From assembly GCF_017161445.1 (NCBI RefSeq), contig NZ_CP071060.1, positions 2,356,001-2,420,000 of the forward strand: a stretch of 64,000 nucleotides of DNA, in the 5' to 3' direction. Source of the stretch: Niveibacterium microcysteis (lineage in GTDB: Bacteria; Pseudomonadota; Gammaproteobacteria; Burkholderiales; Rhodocyclaceae). The notes under the pieces are model-generated. The model was not told the origin of the DNA. It ran no database searches and was given only the letters and a program-made list of their open reading frames with translations. The position numbers and the translations under genes are program-made. This document shows, piece after piece, positions 37,178 to 46,934 of this stretch. How positions within the stretch are numbered: position 1 is the stretch's first letter; the number at the start of each line of letters is the position of its first letter.

Positions 37178-38251
37178 TTACTTCGGCACTGAGCCTTCCA
37201 CGCCTTCAACGTAGAAGTTCATCTTCGCCAACTCGCTATCCGGCAACGACTTGCCAGCAGCAACGAACTCCTTGCCAGACTGGTCCTTCAGCGGGCCGGT
37301 GAAGGGGTGCAACGTACCGGCCTTGATGCCGTCGCGGCGATCTTCGGCGAGCTTCTTGACGTCCGCCGGCACGGCCGGGCCAAACGCTTCGATGTTCACC
37401 GCACCCTGCTTCACGCCGTACCAGATGGGCGTCGGCTTCCAGGTGCCGGCCATGACCTTCTCGACCGTCTCGTTGTAGATCGTGCCCCAGTGCAGGACTG
37501 AGGCGGCCAGGTGGGCCTTGTCGCCGAACTTGGTCATGTCCGAGTCCCAGCCGAAGGCATAAACGCCCTTCTCTTTCGCAGCCTGCACGATGGCCGGCGA
37601 GTCGGTGTTCTGCATCAGCACATCGACGCCTTGCGCGATCAAGGTCAGTGCAGCTTCACGCTCCTTGCCCGGATCGAACCAGGTGTTCACCCACACCACG
37701 CGGGTGGTCACGTTCGGGTTCACGCTGCGCGCGCCGATGGTGTACGCGTTGATGTTGCGGATCACTTCCGGGATCGGGAACGAGCCCACCACACCCAGCT
37801 TGCCGTTCTTGGTCATCTTGCCGGCCACCACACCCAGCATGTAGGCCCCTTCATAGGTGCGCACATCGTAGGTGCCAAGGTTCTTGCCGGTCTTGTAGCC
37901 CGTCGCATGCATGAAGACCGTCTTCGGGAAGGCCTTCGAAACTTTCTCCATCTGGTTCATGTACCCGAACGACGTGGCGAAGATCACCTTGGTGCCCTTG
38001 CTCGCCAAGTCGCGGAACACGCGCTCCGAGTCGGCCGTTTCCGGCACGTTCTCGATTCCCTGTGTCTTCACCTTGTCGCCGAACTTGGCGTCGACCTCCT
38101 TGCGGCCCACGTCATGCGAATAGGTCCAGCCGTGATCGCCGGTCGGGCCGATGTAGACGAAGCCGGCCTGCAAAGGCTCGGCCGCGTGCGCAGCACTACT
38201 GATACCCAGGGCCAGCGTGACGCCAGCCACAAGACACTTGAATCGGGACAT
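37178..38251 (-). CDS. BMP-family ABC transporter binding protein (PnrA-like, purine block)
   Basis: 357 residues. A cleavable signal peptide ends ...SSAAHA-AEP. The mature protein has AGFVYIGPTGDHGWTYSHD, FATSFGYM, GTYDVRTYEGAYMLGVVAGKM, VVGSFPIPEVIRNINAY and WYGVKQGAV, the BMP/PnrA family of purine nucleoside receptors. It should deliver a purine (nucleoside or base) to the permeases encoded across the divergent promoter after xdhC. It is separated from its membrane partners by the xdh genes, an unusual split. It is transcribed alone with a terminator behind it. Confidence 0.9.
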   Translation of the reverse strand: MSRFKCLVAGVTLALGISSAAHAAEPLQAGFVYIGPTGDHGWTYSHDVGRKEVDAKFGDKVKTQGIENVPETADSERVFRDLASKGTKVIFATSFGYMNQMEKVSKAFPKTVFMHATGYKTGKNLGTYDVRTYEGAYMLGVVAGKMTKNGKLGVVGSFPIPEVIRNINAYTIGARSVNPNVTTRVVWVNTWFDPGKEREAALTLIAQGVDVLMQNTDSPAIVQAAKEKGVYAFGWDSDMTKFGDKAHLAASVLHWGTIYNETVEKVMAGTWKPTPIWYGVKQGAVNIEAFGPAVPADVKKLAEDRRDGIKAGTLHPFTGPLKDQSGKEFVAAGKSLPDSELAKMNFYVEGVEGSVPK

Positions 38252-38521
38252 TGAACGCTCTCCTGTTGGAATTTCGCCGCCGGTCCCGTGACCGGATCGC
38301 GGACTGGAATCGACTGTATCGACTCGTCGCCGCGCAACCCATCCCGCAGCGCTTATGAGCGGTATTCGTCCAACGCAGGTCGCACGCTCGAAGCGCTACC
38401 GCCAGACCTTCATAAGCGCAGGCGGATAACCCCTATCCGCCTTGCCCGGCTTCGCACAGCCAGCGCACCTGATAACTTCGAATCACCCCGGCGCACATGA
38501 GCTTGCGCGAGAGAAAACACA
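38252..38521. promoter_or_regulatory. Divergent control region, BMP gene / xdhA
   Basis: 270 bases. A perfect inverted repeat GGCGGATA-ACCCC-TATCCGCC lies at 38421-38441. A second, wider pair GCGCTTATG (38349-38357) and CATAAGCGC (38411-38419) brackets 53 bases. These are good candidates for operator sites of a purine-responsive regulator. I see no convincing sigma-54 match. Confidence 0.5.
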
Positions 38522-39985
38522 ATGACCGCACGACCGATCCAGTTCTATTTCCGCGGCGCTGTCCAACAAATCAGCGGCAAACCGACCACCCGCAGCGTGC
38601 TGCAGTGGCTGCGTGAAGACGCCTGTGCCACGGGCACCAAGGAAGGTTGCGCGGAAGGCGACTGCGGTGCCTGCACGGTGGTGATCGGCGAACGTGATGA
38701 CAGCGCACCCGGTGGGCTGAAGCTCACCGCCGTTAACGCCTGCATCCAGTTTCTGCCCACGCTGGACGGGAAGGCCCTGTTCACCGTGGAAGACCTCGCC
38801 GACGGCGGCGACCTGCACCCGGTTCAGCAAGCCATGGTTGATTGCCACGCGTCGCAGTGCGGTTTCTGCACGCCCGGCTTTGCAATGAGCCTGTGGGCCG
38901 ATTACGAAACGCGCTCCGGCACGCGGACCCGCGAACAGACGCTCAGCGTGCTCTCGGGCAACTTGTGCCGATGCACCGGCTACCGGCCAATCATCGACGC
39001 CGCGACAGCGGCCCATGCGAGGCCGCGCGTAGCCATGGACCGCGCCCCGGTGCGCGCTGCGCTCGACTTGCTCGCCGCCCTGCCCGCACTTGAATACCAG
39101 AGCGACCACACGCGCTTCTTCGCCCCGCGCACCGTCGATGAACTTGCAAGCACCTATCTCGCTCGACCGAGCGCGAGGCTGCTCGCCGGCTCCACCGACA
39201 TCGGGCTCTGGGTCACCAAGCAAATGCGCGACTTGCCGGATCTGATCTACCTCGGTGCCGTAACCGAACTGCGCACGATCACGCGCGACGATGATCAACT
39301 GGTGATTGGCGCAGGCGCGACGCTGACCGAGGCCTTCGCCGCACTGGTCGCGGCGAATCCCGCCTGGCAAGAACTGGCCGAGCGATTCGCATCGATGCCG
39401 ATTCGCAATGCCGGCACCTTGGGCGGCAACATCGCCAATGGCTCGCCCATCGGCGATTCGATGCCCGGCTTGATCGCGCTCGGCGCGAGCGTGTTGCTGC
39501 AACGTGGCGACGCGACGCGTGAGATCGCGCTGGAAGACCTCTACCTCGGTTACCAGAAGTCAGCGCTGCAGGCGGGCGAATTTGTGCGCGCGATTCGCGT
39601 GCCCTGCGGCCCTGCAGCACCCACGATGTTCCGTACCTGGAAGGTCAGCAAGCGCGCCGATCAGGACATCTCCGCCGTCTGTGCCGGCATCGCCGTAAGC
39701 GTGCGCGACGGCCTGATCGAGTCCGCACGTGTCGCCTTCGGCGGCATGGCCGCGACACCCAGCCGTGCACCGCGTTGCGAAGCCGCACTGCTTGGCCAGC
39801 CCTGGTCGGCCGAGTCGGTACGCGCAGCAATGCTGGCGCTCAGCGCCGACTACATGCCGCTCACCGACATGCGCGCCACCGCCAATTATCGCAACGCCAC
39901 CGCACGCAACCTGCTGTGGCGCTTCTGGCTGGAGACCGCGGCCCCAGCGACAGCACCAACCCGACTCGCTGAGGTCTCAGCATGA
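38522..39985 (+). CDS. xdhA: Xanthine dehydrogenase small subunit
   Basis: 487 residues. Two [2Fe-2S] clusters are visible: the plant-type one in GCAEGDCGACTVV and the second in CHASQCGFCTPGF with CRCTGYRP. The FAD-binding domain follows from about 190 (RLLAGSTDIGLWVTK, RNAGTLGGNIANGSPIGD). It passes electrons from the molybdenum site to NAD+. It has the usual size of bacterial XdhA and overlaps xdhB by four bases. Confidence 0.95.
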   Translation: MTARPIQFYFRGAVQQISGKPTTRSVLQWLREDACATGTKEGCAEGDCGACTVVIGERDDSAPGGLKLTAVNACIQFLPTLDGKALFTVEDLADGGDLHPVQQAMVDCHASQCGFCTPGFAMSLWADYETRSGTRTREQTLSVLSGNLCRCTGYRPIIDAATAAHARPRVAMDRAPVRAALDLLAALPALEYQSDHTRFFAPRTVDELASTYLARPSARLLAGSTDIGLWVTKQMRDLPDLIYLGAVTELRTITRDDDQLVIGAGATLTEAFAALVAANPAWQELAERFASMPIRNAGTLGGNIANGSPIGDSMPGLIALGASVLLQRGDATREIALEDLYLGYQKSALQAGEFVRAIRVPCGPAAPTMFRTWKVSKRADQDISAVCAGIAVSVRDGLIESARVAFGGMAATPSRAPRCEAALLGQPWSAESVRAAMLALSADYMPLTDMRATANYRNATARNLLWRFWLETAAPATAPTRLAEVSA

Positions 39986-42294
39986 TGGTTCCGCGTGGCG
40001 TCATCGGCGCCTCTCTGCCGCACGAAAGCGCGAAGCTCCATGTCAGCGGTCGCGCACAGTACACCGACGATATGCCGCTACCCGCCGGCGCGCTGCACGC
40101 CGCGTTCGGCAGCGCCCCGGTCGCGCACGGGCAAATCACTGCGATGGATCTGGCGGCCGTGCGTGCCGCACCCGGCGTGGTCAAGGTGCTCACCGCCGCC
40201 GACATTCCCGGCGAGAACAACTGCGGCCCGGTGCTGCACGACGACCCCATCCTCGCCGATGGGCTGGTGCAGTACTGGGGCCAACCGCTGTTCCTTGTCG
40301 TCGCCACAGGCCATGACGCCGCACGCCGTGCTGCGCGCCTCGCGAAATTCGAGTTCGAGCCCCTGCCTGCAGTGCTCACCGCTGAAGCGGCGATGGCGGC
40401 CGAATCCTGGGTATTGCCGCCGGTGGAAGTACGCCGTGGCGATGTGGTCACCGCACTGGCCGCCGCCAAGTACCGGCTGCAAGGCGCGGTGGATCTGGGC
40501 GGACAGGAGCACTTCTACCTCGAAGGCCAGATCGCGATCGCGACGCTGCGCGAAGACGACTCGATACACCTGAACGTTTCGACCCAGCACCCGACCGAGA
40601 TGCAGCACATGGTGGCCCATGCGCTTGGCTGGCGGGCGCACCAGGTCAGCGTTGAATGCCGGCGCATGGGCGGCGGCTTTGGCGGCAAGGAATCGCAATC
40701 GTCGCAGATCAGTTGCGCCGCCGCGCTCGCTGCCTGGCACACCAAGCGCCCGGTGAAGTTGCGGCTGGATCGCGACGACGACATGACGATCACCGGCAAG
40801 CGCCACGACTTCCGCATCGAGTGGAACGTGGGATTCGATGCCGAAGGTCGGATCGAAGGCCTGGCGTTGACGCTGGCCTCGCGCTGCGGTTTCTCGGCCG
40901 ACCTTTCCGGCCCGATCAACGACCGAACGATCTTTCACGCCGACAACTGCTACTACCTCGATGCGGTCGCCATCCGTAGCCTGCGCTGCAAAACCAACAC
41001 GGTATCGAACACCGCCTTCCGCGGCTTCGGCGGCCCGCAGGGCATGTTCGCAATCGAGACCATCATCGACGATATCGCGCGCCACCTCGGTTGCGATCCG
41101 CTCGATGTGCGGCGGGTGAACTTCTACGGCGACAGCCGCGGCACGCAGCGCAACGTCACCCACTACGGCATGAAGGTGGAAGACAACATCGCCCCCGCGC
41201 TGGTCGAGCAACTGGTGCGCGACTGCGACTACGCCGCGCGGCGGGTGGAGATTGCCCGCTTCAACGCCAGTAGCCCCATCATCAAGCGCGGGCTGGCGCT
41301 CACGCCGGTGAAGTTCGGCATCTCCTTCACGGCGACGATGTATAACCAGGCCGGCGCGCAGGTGGCGGTGTATTCGGATGGCACGGTGCTGCTCACCCAC
41401 GGCGGCACCGAGATGGGCCAGGGGCTCTACACCAAGATCCGCCAGATCGTCGCCCATGAGTTCGGCCTGCAGGTGGAGGATGTGCGCCTCTCGCCCACCG
41501 ACACCAGCCGCGTGCCCAACACCTCGGCTACCGCTGCTTCGAGCGGCACCGATCTGAACGGCAAGGCAGCACAGGCCGCTGCACAGGCGATCCGCGCGCG
41601 CCTTTCGGCCTTCATCGCGGCGCGCAACGCGGTCCCCCCGGAGCATGTGCTGTTCACGGGCGGTCGCGTCATCGCGGGCAGCGAGATCATCCCCTTCGTC
41701 GATCTCGTCGGGCAGGCCTACCGCGCCCGCATCCAGCTATGGGACGCCGGCTTCTACGCCACGCCCAAGATCCACTACGACCCGCACACGATGATGGGCC
41801 GGCCGTTCTACTACTTCGCCTACGGCGCAGCCTGTGCCGAAGTGGCGCTGGACACCCTCACCGGCGAGAGCCGCGTGCTGCGCGCAGACATCCTGCACGA
41901 CGTCGGCCGCAGTCTGAATCCGGCCATCGACATCGGTCAGATCGAAGGCGGATTCATCCAGGGCATGGGCTGGCTCACCAGCGAAGAACTGTGGTGGAAG
42001 CCGGATGGCCGGCTGATGACGCACGCGCCATCCACCTACAAGATCCCGGCGGTGTCCGACTGCCCGCCTGTCTTCAACGTGAAGCTGTTCGAAGGCGAGA
42101 ACGTGGAAGACGCGATCCACAAGTCCAAAGCGGTGGGGGAACCGCCGCTCATGCTGGGCTTGTCCGTGTTCTTCGCGCTGCGCGATGCCTGCGCGGCTGC
42201 GACCGGCGGCCCGGTTGAACTCTCTGCCCCTGCCACGCCGGAAGCGCTGCTGCGCGCTATCGGCGGCCTCGCCATACCCGCGGAGGCGGCATGA
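39982..42294 (+). CDS. xdhB: Xanthine dehydrogenase molybdopterin-binding subunit
   Basis: 770 residues. Molybdopterin-contact motifs include GGGFGGKESQ, FRGFGGPQGMFA and THGGTEMGQGL; the catalytic glutamate is expected in GEPPLMLGLSVF near the C-terminus. It oxidises hypoxanthine and xanthine to urate at the Mo centre. With guanine deaminase and 8-oxoguanine deaminase downstream it forms a convergent route to urate. Coupled to xdhA and xdhC by ATGA overlaps. Confidence 0.95.
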   Translation: MMVPRGVIGASLPHESAKLHVSGRAQYTDDMPLPAGALHAAFGSAPVAHGQITAMDLAAVRAAPGVVKVLTAADIPGENNCGPVLHDDPILADGLVQYWGQPLFLVVATGHDAARRAARLAKFEFEPLPAVLTAEAAMAAESWVLPPVEVRRGDVVTALAAAKYRLQGAVDLGGQEHFYLEGQIAIATLREDDSIHLNVSTQHPTEMQHMVAHALGWRAHQVSVECRRMGGGFGGKESQSSQISCAAALAAWHTKRPVKLRLDRDDDMTITGKRHDFRIEWNVGFDAEGRIEGLALTLASRCGFSADLSGPINDRTIFHADNCYYLDAVAIRSLRCKTNTVSNTAFRGFGGPQGMFAIETIIDDIARHLGCDPLDVRRVNFYGDSRGTQRNVTHYGMKVEDNIAPALVEQLVRDCDYAARRVEIARFNASSPIIKRGLALTPVKFGISFTATMYNQAGAQVAVYSDGTVLLTHGGTEMGQGLYTKIRQIVAHEFGLQVEDVRLSPTDTSRVPNTSATAASSGTDLNGKAAQAAAQAIRARLSAFIAARNAVPPEHVLFTGGRVIAGSEIIPFVDLVGQAYRARIQLWDAGFYATPKIHYDPHTMMGRPFYYFAYGAACAEVALDTLTGESRVLRADILHDVGRSLNPAIDIGQIEGGFIQGMGWLTSEELWWKPDGRLMTHAPSTYKIPAVSDCPPVFNVKLFEGENVEDAIHKSKAVGEPPLMLGLSVFFALRDACAAATGGPVELSAPATPEALLRAIGGLAIPAEAA

Positions 42295-43313
42295 ACGAGT
42301 GGCTCACGCAAATAGCCCCCCTGCTCGGCGCCGAGGGGCCGCTGGTGTTGGTCACCGTGGCGCAGACCCTAGGCTCGACACCCCGCGAGGCGGGCGCGGC
42401 AATGCTCGTCGGTGCGACACAAACGGCTGACACGATCGGCGGCGGCCACCTGGAGTGGGAGGCCACCGCAATCGCACGCGCCCTGCTGCGGGACGGCACC
42501 CGCTTGCGCACCGTTCGCTTCTCGCTCGGCGCAAGCCTCGGGCAATGCTGCGGCGGTGCAGTGTGGCTGCTGTTCGAACGCATCGACGCAGACAGCGCGC
42601 TCATGTGGCGCCACCGCGCCGCCGCCGTGGCGCGCGGCGAACACCTCGCACGCTCGGTCGCGAGCAGCGATGCCCACTCAGTCTGGTCGCTATGCCCCGC
42701 GGGGCGAACCGGCACTGACTTCTCACGCCAGCCCGACGGCCACTGGCAGTTCGAACAACACATCGGCGAGCCGCCGTTCCCGATCAGCATCTTCGGTGCC
42801 GGCCACGTAGGCGAGGCACTGGTGCGGGTGCTCGCACCGCTCGGCGCCCAGATCGCGTGGATAGACACCCGCGAGGATGTGTTCCCCGCTGAACTGCCCG
42901 CCAACGTCCGCGCGATCAGCACCGATGTGCCCGAGCAAGCAGTGGCCGACGCGCCGCCCGGCACCTGCTTTCTCGTACTGACGCACAGCCACGCACTGGA
43001 CTTCGAGCTGTGCATGGCGATCTACCGCCGCAAGGACTTCGCCTACTTCGGCCTGATCGGCTCCGACACCAAGCGTGCCCGCTTTGAGCATCGCTTCATC
43101 GAGCGCGGTATTGCCGCGGAGCGCCTCGAAGAACTCACCTGCCCGATCGGTATCGCCGGCATTCAGAGCAAGTCGCCGCAGTCGATTGCCATCGGCGTTG
43201 CCGCGCAACTACTGCAACTGCGCGAAACGCGGCTGCTGTTGCAACACGCTTCGCAACATGCAGCGTCGGCCCTCGCCGACATCCATTGCAAATCCACCGG
43301 AAGCCCGCGATGA
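42291..43313 (+). CDS. xdhC: Xanthine dehydrogenase accessory protein XdhC
   Basis: 340 residues. The N-terminal XdhC/CoxI domain (VTVAQTLGSTPREAGAAMLV, GGGHLEWEA, LGQCCGGAVWLLFE) holds the cysteine pair that binds and sulfurates molybdenum cofactor. A C-terminal Rossmann domain begins IFGAGHVGEALVRVL. It loads the cofactor into XdhB. The four-base overlaps on both sides tie it to xdhB and to the ABC ATPase gene that follows. Confidence 0.94.
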   Translation: MNEWLTQIAPLLGAEGPLVLVTVAQTLGSTPREAGAAMLVGATQTADTIGGGHLEWEATAIARALLRDGTRLRTVRFSLGASLGQCCGGAVWLLFERIDADSALMWRHRAAAVARGEHLARSVASSDAHSVWSLCPAGRTGTDFSRQPDGHWQFEQHIGEPPFPISIFGAGHVGEALVRVLAPLGAQIAWIDTREDVFPAELPANVRAISTDVPEQAVADAPPGTCFLVLTHSHALDFELCMAIYRRKDFAYFGLIGSDTKRARFEHRFIERGIAAERLEELTCPIGIAGIQSKSPQSIAIGVAAQLLQLRETRLLLQHASQHAASALADIHCKSTGSPR

Positions 43314-44872
43314 ACCCTGAGCCAGCGTCTCCGATCCCGCTTCACGGCGAGCCGCGTTTGCAGTTGCTCCACATCTCGAAACGCTACCCGTCGGTATTGG
43401 CGAATGACGACGTCAGCCTGGTTGTGCGACCGGGCGAGATCCACGCGGTGCTGGGTGAAAACGGCGCCGGCAAGAGCACCTTGATGAAGGTGATCTACGG
43501 CGCGGTGAAAGCCGACATGGGCGAGATCATGTGGAACGGCCGTCAGGTCGATATCCCCGACCCCGCCGCCGCCCGCGCGCTGGGCATCGGCATGGTGTTC
43601 CAGCACTTCTCGCTGTTCGAAACGCTCACGGTGGTCGAGAACATCGCGCTCTCACTCGGCGGTGAGTTCGATCTCGCAAGCCTTGCGGTCAAGGTCAAGG
43701 AAGTGTCGCAGCGCTACGGCCTGCCGCTCGATCCGCTGCGCCATGTGCACAGCCTTTCGGTGGGCGAACGGCAGCGGGTGGAGATCGTTCGCTGCCTGCT
43801 GCAGAACCCGCAATTGCTGATTCTCGACGAGCCCACTTCGGTGCTCACGCCGCAGGCGGTGCGCAAGCTGTTCGAAACGCTGCGTCAGCTTGCCAGCGAG
43901 GGCGTCAGCATCCTCTACATCAGCCACAAGCTCGACGAGATCCGCGAGCTGTGCGAACGCGCCACCGTGATGCGCGGCGGCCGTGTCACGGGCGAAGCCG
44001 ACCCGCGCCAGGAGAGTTCGGCCAGCCTCGCCCGCATGATGATCGGCCGCGAACTACCGCATTGCGAAGCGCCGACTTACGAGGGCGAACGCAAGCCGCT
44101 GCTGGAGATCCGCGCGCTATCACGCGAGCCGGACGACGCCTTTGGCACCCGCTTGGCCGACATCGCGCTCACCGTTCACAGCGGCGAGGTGGTCGGCATC
44201 GCCGGCATCTCAGGCAACGGGCAGGCTGAACTGCTCGCCGCGCTGTCGGGCGAAACGCCGGTCGCGCGCGAGATGGTGCAGCTGTGCGGCGAGGCCGTGG
44301 GCCACCGCGATGCCGGGGCGCGGCGCGATCGCGGGCTCTCGTTCGTGCCGGAAGAGCGGCTCGGGCGCGGCGCGGTGCCGGCGATGTCGCTCGCCGACAA
44401 CGCACTGCTTACCGCACACCGGCAAGGGCTGGTGCGCCACGGCCTGCGCCGCTTCGCTGCGGCGCGCGAATTTGCCCAACGCTGTATCGAGCGCTTCGAC
44501 GTGCGCTGCGGTGGTACCGGCGCGTTGGCGCGCAGTCTTTCCGGCGGCAACCTGCAGAAGTTCATCGTCGGGCGCGAGATCATGCAAGCACCCAAGGTGA
44601 TGATCGTCGCCCAGCCGACCTGGGGCGTCGATGTCGGTGCCTCGGCCTTCCTGCGCCAGACCCTGCTCGACCTCTCGCGCAGCGGAGTCGGCGTGCTGGT
44701 GATCTCGGAAGAACTCGAAGAACTGTTCGAGATCTGCGACCGCATCGCGGTGCTGGCCGGTGGGCGTCTCTCGCCCGCGGTGCCGCGCGAACAAACCAAC
44801 GCCGAGGCAATCGGGCTTGCGATGTCTGGCCTCTTTGCCCAACCCACGCCGGAGAGCGCCCATGCTGCTTGA
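43310..44872 (+). CDS. Purine/nucleoside-type ABC importer ATPase (two-domain)
   Basis: 520 residues with two nucleotide-binding domains. Domain 1: Walker A GENGAGKST, signature LSVGERQRVEI, Walker B LLILDEPTSVLTP. Domain 2 (from about 265): degenerate Walker A GISGNGQAE, signature LSGGNLQKFIVG, Walker B VMIVAQPTWGVD. Only the first Walker A keeps the lysine, as usual in the NupA/RbsA-like group that works with BMP-type receptors. The ATG within the xdhC stop was chosen; an ATG eight codons earlier is possible. It overlaps the permease gene by 11 bases. Confidence 0.91.
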   Translation: MNPEPASPIPLHGEPRLQLLHISKRYPSVLANDDVSLVVRPGEIHAVLGENGAGKSTLMKVIYGAVKADMGEIMWNGRQVDIPDPAAARALGIGMVFQHFSLFETLTVVENIALSLGGEFDLASLAVKVKEVSQRYGLPLDPLRHVHSLSVGERQRVEIVRCLLQNPQLLILDEPTSVLTPQAVRKLFETLRQLASEGVSILYISHKLDEIRELCERATVMRGGRVTGEADPRQESSASLARMMIGRELPHCEAPTYEGERKPLLEIRALSREPDDAFGTRLADIALTVHSGEVVGIAGISGNGQAELLAALSGETPVAREMVQLCGEAVGHRDAGARRDRGLSFVPEERLGRGAVPAMSLADNALLTAHRQGLVRHGLRRFAAAREFAQRCIERFDVRCGGTGALARSLSGGNLQKFIVGREIMQAPKVMIVAQPTWGVDVGASAFLRQTLLDLSRSGVGVLVISEELEELFEICDRIAVLAGGRLSPAVPREQTNAEAIGLAMSGLFAQPTPESAHAA

Positions 44873-45956
44873 ACCCCGCGCCACCCCCTCGCGGTGGATG
44901 AGCTATGCCGCGCCGCTGCTGGCGATCCTGCTCACCCTTGGCGTCGGCGCCCTGCTCTTTCTTGCGCTCGGCAAAGATCCGCGCGAAGCCTTCCATGTCT
45001 TCTTCATCGGCCCGCTGGCCGACGCCAACGGCTGGAGCGAACTGCTGCTCAAGGCCGCCCCGCTGATCCTGATCGCACAGGGGTTGGCGATCGGCTTTCG
45101 GGCGCGCATCTTCAACATCGGCGCCGAGGGCCAGTTGATCATGGGCGCAATCTTCGGCGGCGGCGTCGCAATTGCCTTCCCCGAATCGCAGAGCGCCTGG
45201 TTGCTGCCGGCAATGGTGCTGGCCGGCGCGGTTGGCGGCGCATTGTGGGGCGCCATTCCTGCGCTGCTGAAAACCCGTTTCAACGCAGAAGAAACGCTGA
45301 CCACGCTGATGCTCGCCTATGTCGCGAACTTCATCCTCTCGTGGCTCGTCAGCGACCCTTGGCGCGACCCGGCCGGCATGAACTTCCCGCAGTCGGTGAT
45401 GTTCGGCGACGCGGCATTGTTCTCGATGCTGTTTGAAGGGCTGCGCCTGAACACCTCGGTGTTCATCACCGCCGCCGCTGTGCTGTTGTTCTGGCTGTTC
45501 GTATCGAAGAGCTTCCTGTCGTACCAGGTCACGGTCGGTGGGCTTGCGCCGCAGGCGGCACGCTACGCGGGCTTTCCGGCCAGCCGTACGGTCTGGCTCA
45601 GCCTGGTGCTCTCCGGCCTCACGGCAGGGCTGGCCGGCATAGGCGAAGTCGCCGGCCCGGTCGGGCAACTGAACCTGAACATCTCACCGGGCTATGGCTA
45701 CGCCGCGATCATCGTTGCCTGGATCGGGCGCCTGCATCCAATCGGCATCGTGTTCGCCGGACTGTTGATGGCGCTGATCTACCTTGGCGGCGAGGCGGCA
45801 CAGATGGCGCTGCAAACACCGGCCGCGATCACCGGCATCTTCCAGGGCATGTTGTTGTTCTTCCTGCTTGCCTGCGACGTGTTCATCGACTTCCGCCTGC
45901 GCAAGCCACTCGAAAAACGCCGCGCCGCCGCACTCGCCAAAAAGGCCATCGCATGA
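44862..45956 (+). CDS. Purine/nucleoside-type ABC importer permease 1
   Basis: 364 residues, BPD_transp_2 family with about ten helices. GLAIGFRARIFNIGAEGQLIMGA is the hallmark of the first permease of BMP-type importers (NupP/YufP-like). GGLAPQAARYAGFPASRT is the coupling loop facing the ATPase. GGAGAG five bases before the ATG sets the start. It overlaps the next permease by four bases. Confidence 0.92.
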   Translation: MLLEPRATPSRWMSYAAPLLAILLTLGVGALLFLALGKDPREAFHVFFIGPLADANGWSELLLKAAPLILIAQGLAIGFRARIFNIGAEGQLIMGAIFGGGVAIAFPESQSAWLLPAMVLAGAVGGALWGAIPALLKTRFNAEETLTTLMLAYVANFILSWLVSDPWRDPAGMNFPQSVMFGDAALFSMLFEGLRLNTSVFITAAAVLLFWLFVSKSFLSYQVTVGGLAPQAARYAGFPASRTVWLSLVLSGLTAGLAGIGEVAGPVGQLNLNISPGYGYAAIIVAWIGRLHPIGIVFAGLLMALIYLGGEAAQMALQTPAAITGIFQGMLLFFLLACDVFIDFRLRKPLEKRRAAALAKKAIA

Positions 45957-46879
45957 TCGAACATCTGATTCCGATTCTCGCCGGCACCTTGGGGGCTGCC
46001 ACGCCGCTGATCTACGCCGGCCTCGGCGAACTGGTGGCCGAACGCAGCGGCGTCATCAATCTGGGCGTCGAAGGCATGATGCTGATCGGCGCGGTCGCCG
46101 GCTTTGCCGCCGCAGTGGAGACCGGTGGCGGTGCGGGCGCCGGCTTCCTTGCAGGCGCTGCCGCCGGCACGCTTGCCGCGCTGTGCTTCGCGGTGCTGAC
46201 GCTGTCGCTGGCCGCGAACCAGTCCGCGGCGGGGCTGGCGCTGACGATCTTCGGCATCGGCCTTTCCGCCTTCATCGGCCAGCACTACGTCAGCCACAGC
46301 CTGCCCGGCCTCAAGCCGGTTGCGCTGCCGCTGTTGTCGTCGATTCCGCTGCTCGGCCCGGTCTTCTTCACGCAGGACATGGGCGTGTACCTGTCCTTCG
46401 TGTTCTTCGGCATCGTGTGGTGGGTGCTGGCGAAGACCAAGCTGGGCCTGATGCTGCGCGCGGTCGGCGAATCACCCGAATCGGCGCATGCGCTGGGCTT
46501 TCCAGTGTTCGCGATCCGCTATGGCGCCGTGCTGTTCGGCGGTGCGATGGCAGGCATTGCGGGGGCTTACCTCTCGACTGTCTACACGCCGATGTGGGTG
46601 CAGAACATGAGCGCCGGGCGCGGCTGGATCGCCGTGGCGCTGGTCGTGTTCGCGACCTGGAAGCCGGGCCGCCTGCTGCTCGGCGCCTGGCTGTTCGGCG
46701 GCGTCACGATCCTGCAGTTCCATGCGCAAGCGCTGGGCGTGCGGGTGCCGTCGCAGTTGCTCTCCGCCCTGCCCTACATCGCCACCATCGTGGTGCTGGT
46801 GCTGATCTCGCGCGACCGCAAGCTGCTGCAGCTGAACCTGCCGGCCTCGCTCGGCAAGAGCTTCGTGCCAGGGCGCTGA
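45953..46879 (+). CDS. Purine/nucleoside-type ABC importer permease 2
   Basis: 308 residues. GLGELVAERSGVINLGVEGMMLIGA is the hallmark of the second permease (NupQ/YufQ-like); RAVGESPESAHALGFPV is the coupling loop. With permease 1 and the ATPase it forms the inner-membrane part of the importer; the receptor is most likely the divergently encoded BMP protein. Confidence 0.92.
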   Translation: MIEHLIPILAGTLGAATPLIYAGLGELVAERSGVINLGVEGMMLIGAVAGFAAAVETGGGAGAGFLAGAAAGTLAALCFAVLTLSLAANQSAAGLALTIFGIGLSAFIGQHYVSHSLPGLKPVALPLLSSIPLLGPVFFTQDMGVYLSFVFFGIVWWVLAKTKLGLMLRAVGESPESAHALGFPVFAIRYGAVLFGGAMAGIAGAYLSTVYTPMWVQNMSAGRGWIAVALVVFATWKPGRLLLGAWLFGGVTILQFHAQALGVRVPSQLLSALPYIATIVVLVLISRDRKLLQLNLPASLGKSFVPGR

Positions 46880-46934
46880 TTCCCAAATCAATCCGGCGAC
46901 GCCACCTGAAGCGTCGCCGTGCAGGACCTAAGCC

